Source: Streptosporangiaceae bacterium (GTDB lineage Bacteria; Actinomycetota; Actinomycetes; Streptosporangiales; Streptosporangiaceae). From it: a DNA stretch of 36,464 nt. Of the stretch, positions 30,816-36,464 are shown in pieces. Under the pieces are notes generated by a model, which saw only the letters and a program-made list of their open reading frames with translations, did no database searches and was not told the DNA's origin. A program made the position numbers and the translations under genes. Where the stretch lies: positions 1 through 36,464 of the forward strand of contig JAICYD010000072.1 of assembly GCA_025934375.1 (NCBI GenBank). The letters are read 5' to 3'. Within the stretch, counting starts at the first letter, position 1; the number at the start of each line of letters is the position of its first letter.

Positions 30816-32720
30816 TCAGCTCACGTTGATGGCTGCGTCGTCGACGACGAACGACGTCTGGAGGCTGGCGTCCTCCGCGCCGGTGAACTTCAAGGAGACG
30901 GTCTGCCCGGCGAAGGCGGACAGGCTATAACTGTGCTGGGTGTAGCCGGTGGCGTGGTTGAGGTTGGAGAAGGTGGCCAGCGTGGCCAGCACGGTGCCGG
31001 AGCTGTTGACCACCTGGACCTTCAGGGTGTCGAACGCGGTGGTCGTGGTGGTCTCGCTGGTGTCGATGTGCAGCCAGAAGCTGGCCGTGTAGGTGGTGCA
31101 GCCGCTAGGGACGGCCACCGACTGGGCCAGCGTGTCGGTGTGGGTCGTGCCGTAACCGTCGAGCCAGGCGTACCAGGTGCCGGAGTGCGAGGTCTCGCCC
31201 GCGCCGTTGGCGTTGATGACCCCGGCCGTGCTGGTCCACGGCGCCGCGGACCCGGTCTCGAGGCCCGGGTTGCCGAGCAGTTGCTTGGCGGTGCAGCCGC
31301 CGCCCGGCGGGTTGACGGTCCAGCTGAAGCTGGCCGAGCCGGTGGCGTTCGTGGTGTCCTTGGCGGTGACGGTGACGCTGCTGGTGGCAGCGGTGGTGGG
31401 CGTGCCCGAGATCAGGCCTGAGGAGCTGATCGACAGGCCGGCCGGCAGGCCGGACGCGGTGTAGGTCAGCGTCTGGCCGGAGGCGGAGTCGCTCGCGCTG
31501 ATCTGCAGGCTGACCGCGGTGCCGACGGTCGAGGCCTGGTTGCCGGGGCTGGTGACGGTGACGATGTTGCCGCCCCCGCCGTTGCCGACGATCGCGTGGC
31601 TGGCCTGGCAGGTGCCCGCGTTGTTGTTGCCGTCGTTGCCCCAGGTCGTCTGGACGGCGAACGTGCCGGTGGACGTGGTCAGGTCGAAGGAGCCGCCGCT
31701 GGTGCCGGGGGTGATCCAGGCGCACTTGTCGGCGTTCTCCTCGCCCGAGGAGTCGGTGTAGCCGCCGGCCGGGTTCTGGTCGGTGATGGTCTCAGCGTAC
31801 TCGTGGCCCCCCACGATGGTCACGCCGTCGAGCGGGCCGTTGCCGTTGACGAAGTTCTGGCCGCACGAGGTGCCCGCGTCGGGGATGTAGGGCAGGTTGG
31901 TGAACGCGACGTCGCCGACGGAGGAGGATACCGCCCCGCCGCTGAGCGTGGTGTCGCCGTTGTAGTCATGCCAGGCGCAAAAGCCCTGGGTCTTGTAGTT
32001 GTCGGGGTTCGTCCCGTGCGGGGAGACGATGACGTACTGGGCGTTCCGGTTAAGGGCCGCGGTCGTGTTGCCGAAGTGCGAGGCGGCGCTGACCGCCTCG
32101 ACGCCCAGCTGATGACCGGAGGCCGTCGCGGGCGAGGACGTGCTCTCGTCCGCCCACACTCCGGCCAGCGCGCCGCCGGTGGGGTAGGCGACGTGCTGGG
32201 TGTTGCCGGCCGGGCAGATCTGGGTGCCGGCCGCGACGCCCTGGCAGTACTGCGTCATGACCCCGGACCACAGCTCATTATTGGTGCCGAGCCCCTTGAA
32301 GAACGCCTGCAGGTCGGGCGCCACCCCGCTCGTGTCTCCCGACAGCGTGACGTTGCCGGCGCTGTTCGTCCCCTGGGTGCCCCATTGCGATCCGTAGAAG
32401 ACGAGGTAGACCTTCTCGGCGCCCGTGGTCACGCCGATCCCGTCGATGCCGCCGCCGTAGTTGAGGTCATTGGCCGAGGCGGCCGCAGTGGGGTGAGCCT
32501 GCGCCCAGGCCGCCATCTTCTGGGCGGTGGCCCGGGTCGGCACCAGGCCGTGCCGGTAGGTGTGCTGGTAGGCGGGCGATGCCTGGTTGCGTACCTGCCC
32601 TGGATGGCCGGCCGGGGGCGCGGCCGACGCGGTGGCGGCCATGGCGCCGGTGGTCGCGAGGGCCAAGAGCGCGACTATCGCGCCGTGCAGCACGTGTCGC
32701 AAGGGGGGCTTGGGGGTCAT
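30816..32720 (-). CDS. Secreted multidomain protein with HEYAE motif, putative Ig domain and C-terminal beta-sandwich
   Basis: The 634-residue protein begins with a Sec-type signal peptide (MTPKPPLRHVLHGAIVALLALATTGAMAATASA, about 1-33). The first domain (about 60-370) has KVYLVFYGSQWG, several Cys and the segment VGGHEYAETITDQNP, with His306 and Glu307, followed by GYTDSSGEENADKCAW. This looks like a metal site of a secreted hydrolase, but the exact family is not recognised. Next is a putative Ig (He_PIG) module at about 385-470 (TASGLPAGLSISSSGLISGTPT). The C-terminal domain (LLGNPGLETGS..., about 480-634) resembles a carbohydrate-binding-like beta-sandwich. It may degrade or bind an extracellular polymer. 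The 275-bp upstream gap holds an AT-rich promoter-like stretch (about 32820-32865). ATG 32720 is where the signal peptide starts; the frame extends to 32783. Confidence 0.85.
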   Translation of the reverse strand: MTPKPPLRHVLHGAIVALLALATTGAMAATASAAPPAGHPGQVRNQASPAYQHTYRHGLVPTRATAQKMAAWAQAHPTAAASANDLNYGGGIDGIGVTTGAEKVYLVFYGSQWGTQGTNSAGNVTLSGDTSGVAPDLQAFFKGLGTNNELWSGVMTQYCQGVAAGTQICPAGNTQHVAYPTGGALAGVWADESTSSPATASGHQLGVEAVSAASHFGNTTAALNRNAQYVIVSPHGTNPDNYKTQGFCAWHDYNGDTTLSGGAVSSSVGDVAFTNLPYIPDAGTSCGQNFVNGNGPLDGVTIVGGHEYAETITDQNPAGGYTDSSGEENADKCAWITPGTSGGSFDLTTSTGTFAVQTTWGNDGNNNAGTCQASHAIVGNGGGGNIVTVTSPGNQASTVGTAVSLQISASDSASGQTLTYTASGLPAGLSISSSGLISGTPTTAATSSVTVTAKDTTNATGSASFSWTVNPPGGGCTAKQLLGNPGLETGSAAPWTSTAGVINANGAGETSHSGTWYAWLDGYGTTHTDTLAQSVAVPSGCTTYTASFWLHIDTSETTTTTAFDTLKVQVVNSSGTVLATLATFSNLNHATGYTQHSYSLSAFAGQTVSLKFTGAEDASLQTSFVVDDAAINVS

Positions 32721-32994
32721 TCCGGTCCCTTCGGGTGCGGGATCGTCCAGCGCGCCAGGGGGATTGGCGGCACCAGAGAGCACGGGGGGTATCCCTACTC
32801 GCGCGTAACGTAGCGTCCCAGGACATTTTCAGTCAATATGCAGCAAAGTTAAGAAATATTTCAGGCTGTGCCCGGTTGGCTCGCGCTGATCTTGCCGGCA
32901 GCCAGACGGCCGCTTGGCGAGTGCGTGGCCTGCGCGAATGCCCGGGCGCGCCTGCGTGGTGAGCGCCTGGCCGGGAAAACGCTGCCCCTTGTTT

Positions 32995-34593
32995 TCATGA
33001 TTGCTTGCGCGGCCACCGCGGCCAGCGGACCAAGCCGCGAGCGCGCGACCGCCAGTCGGGGCGCCGGCGGCCGGTCGCGGGCGGGCCGGGGGGGTCCGCG
33101 TAGTCGGCCAGGCGCGCGGCGACCGCCGGGGGGAGCCAGGTGCGCGGCATCGGGCCGGCGACGCCCTCCAGGCGGATCGCGATCGCCTGCGCGGTGGGGC
33201 GGTCGGGCGCTGGCAGCAGGCACGCGCGCACGACCGGCAGCAGGCCGGGCGGGCAGCCGGCCAGGTCGAGCTCGTCGAGCGGGCGGGGGAGCCGGTCGGT
33301 GCTGGCCAGGCTGCCGCCGTAGGGGACCCGCCCGGTCGCCGCGAAGAACGCGACGCAGCCGAGCGCGAGCACGTCCGCGGCGGGGCTGAGCTCGCCGCCG
33401 TCGGCGACGGTGATGACCGTCGATCCGGTGCCGGCATCGGTTACCACCGGCCCGTCCGCGGACAGCAGCACGTTGGAAGGCCGCAGCGACCCGTGGGTGA
33501 CGCCCGCGGCGTGCAGGTCGCGCACGGCTCGCGCGAGCTCGGCGGCCAGCCACAGGGCGGGCCTGGTCGCCAGCGGCCCGGTTTCCGCTACCACCTCGGC
33601 CAGCGACGGCCCGGGGACCAGCGCGCTGGCGATCCACGGGATGCCCGACTCCGCGTCCGCGCTGACGATGCCCGCCACGCCGGGCCCGGTGGCGCAGGCG
33701 GCGGCCTTGACGCCGGCCACGAGGCGTCCCCGGGCTTCGGCGTCGGCGGTGACCTCAGGCCGGAACATCTTGACGGCGAGCAGGCCGTGCCGCGGTTCGG
33801 CCGGCGGGGCCGGGAGCGCGCGGGCGGCGGCGCCCGCCGGGGTGGCGAGGTATACCGTCGCGGCCGGGCCGGTGCCCAGGCGCGCGAGGAGGCGGTAACG
33901 GAACGTGCCCTCACCAACGCGACGCGGGTCTGCGGGGGTAAGCGAGCCGAACGCCGGCCTGGTCCACTGGCGGGCGGAAATCCATATCCACGCGGTCCCA
34001 TTGAATTCCTTCTCCGATACCTCGGCCCGGGTGAACTGGCTTCCGGGAATCCCGGGATAACCGGGCTGGATGATCGCCGAATGCACTTGATCGGAAAGCG
34101 CCGCGACAAGATCCGCGCCCGGATACGCGGCGAGCGCGGCCCGCAGCGGCGCGCTGTTGACGAGACGGCTCATGTCGATGATCATCGGGCCGCCAAAGCC
34201 CGCCGTGCTGTTCTCGACCAGCCCGATTCCGACTGCCATCCGCACCCGGATGCGGTCACTGGCCCGCTCGTTGTGCTCGCTGAGCAGCCCCGCGAGGGTA
34301 CGGATGAGGATCGGCAGGGCCGTGCTGGGATCGACGTCGGCCGGCATGATCGCGTTGATCCCGTCCCCGGTCCACTCGTGCTCGACCCCGTGCAGGTCCA
34401 TTCCGCAATTGGCGAGCATCTCGCTCACCATCGATGGCAGCCGCCTCTGCACATCGGTGCGCAGCGGCGCCGATCGCGCCCCGTACCCGGCTACGTCGAG
34501 CACGAATCCCATTCGCAGCGTCCGGCCGTACCGTCCCCGTGCCGGCCGTGCATGATCTTGTCCCCGGGACTCGGTGGACACCCCGTCACCCAT
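32995..34593 (-). CDS. Nucleotidyl-cyclase-like and pseudokinase fusion protein
   Basis: This 532-residue soluble protein joins two domains. Residues about 25-200 resemble a class III nucleotidyl cyclase: the two metal-binding Asp positions are kept (Asp33 in FVLDVAGY, Asp77 in TGDGINAI), but the transition-state Asn position reads Ile in GGPMIIDMSRL. Residues about 228-490 resemble a Ser/Thr kinase: a glycine loop (LGTGPAATVY), Lys275 (LLAVKMF), Asn374 and Asp386 (DAG) are present. HRD, however, has become His367-Gly-Ser369, so the catalytic Asp is missing. The kinase half is thus a predicted pseudokinase that may bind nucleotide or act as a scaffold. It is divergent from a Crp-family gene, a suggestive pairing with a cyclase-like domain. 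ATG 34593 is preceded by GGGGAA. Confidence 0.8.
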   Translation of the reverse strand: MGDGVSTESRGQDHARPARGRYGRTLRMGFVLDVAGYGARSAPLRTDVQRRLPSMVSEMLANCGMDLHGVEHEWTGDGINAIMPADVDPSTALPILIRTLAGLLSEHNERASDRIRVRMAVGIGLVENSTAGFGGPMIIDMSRLVNSAPLRAALAAYPGADLVAALSDQVHSAIIQPGYPGIPGSQFTRAEVSEKEFNGTAWIWISARQWTRPAFGSLTPADPRRVGEGTFRYRLLARLGTGPAATVYLATPAGAAARALPAPPAEPRHGLLAVKMFRPEVTADAEARGRLVAGVKAAACATGPGVAGIVSADAESGIPWIASALVPGPSLAEVVAETGPLATRPALWLAAELARAVRDLHAAGVTHGSLRPSNVLLSADGPVVTDAGTGSTVITVADGGELSPAADVLALGCVAFFAATGRVPYGGSLASTDRLPRPLDELDLAGCPPGLLPVVRACLLPAPDRPTAQAIAIRLEGVAGPMPRTWLPPAVAARLADYADPPGPPATGRRRPDWRSRARGLVRWPRWPRKQS

Positions 34594-34604
34594 TTCCCCA
34601 CGCT

Positions 34605-34620
34605 CCCTGATTCCTCAGGG
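34605..34620. promoter_or_regulatory. Palindrome between cyclase/pseudokinase and Crp genes
   Basis: CCCTGA-TTCC-TCAGGG has perfect 6-bp arms and a 4-bp spacer. It lies 12 bp from the start of the minus-strand gene in an 89-bp divergent gap. It is a candidate binding site for the adjacent Crp-family regulator. Confidence 0.5.
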
Positions 34621-34682
34621 TAATAGTTGAGTATGCCACTGGGAAGAATGAGGCGCTACATTCCTGGCGGCGGATTCCGCAG

Positions 34683-35426
34683 ATGACTGATAGCGACCAG
34701 CCGGAAACTGGCATTATGTGTACCGTGAATCTCCCGCGACATCCTGACCGTGCCTCCTGGCCGCAGGCGAGCCTGATGGGATCGCTCACGCCGGGTGATC
34801 GGGCCGCGCTGCTAGCGGCCGGCAGTCGGGTTCAGTTCAACGACGACGACATCCTGGTCATGCAGGGCGACATCGGGGACGTGCTCTACGTCCTGACGGG
34901 CGGCATGGTCAAGATCAGCGTGAGCGCCGAGACCGGGACCGACACGATGCTGGCGGTGCGGTCCCGGGGCGACCTCATCGGCGAGTTCGCCGTCCTGGAC
35001 GGGATGCCGCGCTCGGCTACGGTGCGCGCGGTCGGCATGGTCGGGGCGGTGCGGATCAGCGCGGCCCGGTTCGCGGCGTTCACCGAGGCGCACCCCGCCG
35101 CGCTGCCCGCCATCGCCCGTTCCCTGGTGGCGAAGGTGCGGTCGGAGACCGAGCGGCACGCCGCCGAGCGCAACTGGGGCGCGCGGGGGCGCCTGGCCCA
35201 GGTGCTCTACGAGCTGGCCTCCGGATACGGGGAGAAGTCCGATGGCGGTGAGGTCGTCATCCCGTTGCCGCTCACCCAGATGGAGCTCGGCGAGCTCGCC
35301 GGCGTGGCCGTGTCGACGACCGAGCGGGTCCTGGCCGACTTCCGCAGGGAAGGGATCATCGCCACGGGCTACCGCGAAGTCGCCATCCGTGATATGGCCT
35401 GCCTAGGGGACACGCGATTCACCTGA
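34683..35426 (+). CDS. Crp/Fnr-family transcriptional regulator
   Basis: This 247-residue protein has an N-terminal cyclic-nucleotide-binding-like beta-roll (about 40-150: DDDILVMQGDIGDVLYVLTGGMVKI, then GDLIGEFAVLDGMPRSATVRAV). The GEFAVLDGMPRSATV segment matches the cAMP-binding signature (GE...RSATV), including the Arg-Ser that contacts the phosphate in Crp. A long helix follows, then a helix-turn-helix (LPLTQMELGELAGVAVSTTERVLADFRREGII, about 197-228). It may respond to cAMP or a related nucleotide. The start is unsure: ATG 34683 gives the longest chain, and ATG 34776 (MGSLTPGDR) begins at the conserved part. The divergent cyclase-like gene suggests a functional link. Confidence 0.9.
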   Translation: MTDSDQPETGIMCTVNLPRHPDRASWPQASLMGSLTPGDRAALLAAGSRVQFNDDDILVMQGDIGDVLYVLTGGMVKISVSAETGTDTMLAVRSRGDLIGEFAVLDGMPRSATVRAVGMVGAVRISAARFAAFTEAHPAALPAIARSLVAKVRSETERHAAERNWGARGRLAQVLYELASGYGEKSDGGEVVIPLPLTQMELGELAGVAVSTTERVLADFRREGIIATGYREVAIRDMACLGDTRFT

Positions 35427-35440
35427 GTTATACTTCTAGG

Positions 35441-35561
35441 AGCGAAGGGGAGTAACTCCATCGCCGGGACGCCGACAATCCCGGCCACGCGCGTTACCGT
35501 GCGGTGCCCGGCGCCCGGGGGTCAGCCGGCTTTCCGGCTCGGCCTGAGCGAGACCTTCGGC
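35441..35561 (+). ncRNA. yybP-ykoY (Mn2+-sensing) riboswitch
   Basis: The 5' strand CGAAGG (35443-35448) pairs with CCTTCG (35554-35559) to close the element. The conserved GGGGAGTA loop follows at 35447-35454. The middle arm GCCGGGA/TCCCGGC (35463-35469 with 35479-35485) carries CGCCGACAA, and the 3' element is GCGAGACC (35548-35555). These match the yybP-ykoY manganese riboswitch. It lies upstream of a TMEM165/GDT1 exporter, a known target class. A T-run at 35572-35576 after the element may belong to an expression platform. Confidence 0.85.
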
Positions 35562-35648
35562 CGCAGCTGTGCTTTTTGTCGCTGCCGTGCCGAGGGTCGA
35601 TGGAGGCCAGGGGCACGGCGTGACCCAACGCAGGGAGAGTATTCCCGG

Positions 35649-36224
35649 ATGAGCCTGACCGCCGCCCTGACGACCTTCATCGTCATCTTGCCAGCCGAAC
35701 TGCCGGATAAGACCATCTTCGCGACTCTCATCCTGGCGAGCCGGTACCGGCCGCGATACGTGTTCGTCGGCGCCGCGGCCGGGTTCTTGGTGCAAGTGGT
35801 GATCGCCGTCGCCGCCGGGGGAGCGCTCAGCCTGCTGCCGCACCGCGTCGTGGCGGGCGTGACGGCGGTGGCGTTCCTGGTCGGGGCCGTGCTGCTGTGG
35901 CGGCAGAAGCCGGGCGATGAGGACGTCACGCGGGACAGTTCCCGGAACACCTTCTGGCCGGTCGCGATGACCTCGTTCATCGTGGTGGCCCTGGCCGAGT
36001 TCGGCGACCTCACCCAGATCCTGACCGCGTCGCTCGCCGCGAAGTACCACGACCCCCTCGGCGTCGGCGCTGGCGCCGCGGTGGCGCTGTGGACCGCCTG
36101 CGCCCTGGCGGTCATCGTCGGCTGGAAGCTGCTGAAGGTCATCCCGTTCCGCTGGCTGACCCGCGGGGCGGCGGTCATCATGGTCGCCTTGGCCGGCACG
36201 AGCGCCTTCGAGGCGCTCGGCTGA
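35649..36224 (+). CDS. TMEM165/GDT1-family (UPF0016) cation transporter, probable Mn2+ exporter
   Basis: The 191-residue membrane protein has about six hydrophobic segments in two repeats, each with the family's acidic motif: LPAELPDKTIFATL (first, about 14-27) and LAEFGDLTQILTASL (second, about 116-130), which differ from the E-x-G-D-(K/R) consensus by a Pro and a Leu. Bacterial members such as MneA export manganese. Presence of a Mn2+ riboswitch upstream supports this role: high Mn2+ would turn on expression. ATG 35649 follows GGGAGAG and starts at the family's first membrane segment. The frame extends further upstream through the riboswitch region and is rejected. A 7-bp hairpin follows 60 bp after the stop. 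Confidence 0.92.
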   Translation: MSLTAALTTFIVILPAELPDKTIFATLILASRYRPRYVFVGAAAGFLVQVVIAVAAGGALSLLPHRVVAGVTAVAFLVGAVLLWRQKPGDEDVTRDSSRNTFWPVAMTSFIVVALAEFGDLTQILTASLAAKYHDPLGVGAGAAVALWTACALAVIVGWKLLKVIPFRWLTRGAAVIMVALAGTSAFEALG

Positions 36225-36285
36225 TCCGGCGCCCCCCCGTGACCAGGCATTCAAGGCGCGCCGGGCCGCCAGGGCTAGCCATGTG

Positions 36286-36307
36286 CCAGCGTTAGCTCTT
36301 ACGCTGG
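36286..36307. terminator. Hairpin after the GDT1 gene
   Basis: CCAGCGT (36286-36292) and ACGCTGG (36301-36307) form a 7-bp stem with an 8-nt loop between the exporter and the LysR gene. It has no U-run. It may terminate the exporter transcript or be an operator for the LysR gene that starts 28 bp later. Confidence 0.45.
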
Positions 36308-36335
36308 AGCAGGGGGGAGAGGCTAAGATTTAGTA

Positions 36336-36464
36336 ATGCTCGATATCCGAAGGCTCCGGATGCTGCACGAGTTCGCGGCCCGGGGCTCGATCGCGCGAAC
36401 GGCGGACGCGCTGGGATATACGCCGTCTGCGGTCTCGCAGCAGCTGGCGGCGCTGGAGCGGGAG
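36336..36464 (+). CDS. LysR-family transcriptional regulator, 3' end beyond window
   Basis: The first 43 codons are in the window and encode the N-terminal LysR helix-turn-helix: MLDIRRLRMLHEFAARGSIA followed by RTADALGYTPSAVSQQLAAL. This matches the LysR pattern of a start helix, recognition helix SAVSQQL and following Leu-rich helix. ATG 36336 is chosen as the conserved start; the GGGGGGAGAGG sequence at 36312-36322 is slightly far for a ribosome binding site. Ligand and targets cannot be judged. Confidence 0.88.
   Translation, partial: MLDIRRLRMLHEFAARGSIARTADALGYTPSAVSQQLAALERE

Noticed and set aside
33001..34623. 540-codon frame opposite the cyclase/pseudokinase gene
   Set aside because: It is a shadow with Gly/Arg-rich composition; the minus-strand frame has recognisable domains.
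35499..35648. Upstream extension of the GDT1 frame
   Set aside because: It overlaps the riboswitch and has no membrane segment; ATG 35649 begins at the family's first helix.
1..36464. CRISPR arrays, tRNA or rRNA genes, and complete insertion sequences
   Set aside because: No regularly spaced repeats, TPsiC/anticodon-like cloverleaf sequences, rRNA blocks or transposase genes with terminal repeats were seen by eye. A dedicated tRNA scan would be decisive.

Overview
This window comes from a high-GC Gram-positive bacterium of the phylum Actinomycetota. The evidence is the base composition, the frequent GTG starts and GGAGG-type ribosome binding sites, an actinobacterial LexA with a matching SOS box, nrdR next to a B12-dependent nrdJ, a DUF222/HNH (13E12-type) gene and the many ArsR, MFS and HTH_42 families. 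A Streptosporangiales-like or Streptomyces-like soil actinomycete is plausible, but the genus cannot be fixed from the sequence alone. No rRNA, tRNA, CRISPR array or complete transposon was seen.

Layout. (1) 1-5.5 kb: the end of a small membrane-anchored protein, then nrdR and nrdJ. NrdJ is interrupted by a 431-residue intein that carries a LAGLIDADG endonuclease. A cluster of DnaA-box-like sites lies between the nrdR promoter and its start codon. (2) 5.6-12.3 kb: accessory genes, namely a PspC-domain protein, a DUF222-HNH nuclease, a tyrosine-recombinase-like protein that lacks catalytic residues, two MFS transporters and a DUF5937/ArsR-type repressor with a clear operator. lexA follows at 12.34 kb, with an SOS box inside the end of the preceding gene. 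(3) 13.2-16.5 kb: a GMC oxidoreductase whose C-terminus is extended by a tandem repeat, a perfect 18-bp inverted repeat, and a phospholipase C/phosphoesterase. (4) 16.9-22.3 kb: four genes joined by three 4-bp stop/start overlaps. They encode an intracellular-looking subtilase, an ECF sigma factor, a 162-residue small protein with a predicted beta-sandwich, and a TPR-CHAT caspase-like protease. (5) 22.6-30.7 kb: a long-chain acyl-CoA ligase facing a minus-strand cluster of a glutamyl-tRNA synthetase paralogue, a DUF3516 helicase, a PrmC-like methyltransferase and an HTH_42 (AlkZ-like) protein. (6) 30.8-36.5 kb: a secreted Ig-domain protein, a cyclase-like/pseudokinase fusion divergent from a Crp/Fnr regulator, a yybP-ykoY manganese riboswitch upstream of a TMEM165/GDT1 exporter, and the start of a LysR regulator.

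The best candidate for an undescribed system is the four-gene protease/sigma operon. Its parts are two different protease classes, a transcription initiation factor and a small protein placed between the sigma factor and the TPR-CHAT. This resembles the logic of the type III-E CRISPR accessory module, in which the TPR-CHAT protease Csx29 cleaves Csx30 and so frees an ECF sigma factor, but there is no CRISPR component here. A sensed signal could trigger proteolysis, release of the sigma factor and a stress or cell-death transcriptional response. This is inference from architecture, not demonstrated. A second candidate signalling module is the cyclase-like/pseudokinase fusion facing a Crp-family regulator across a short palindrome.
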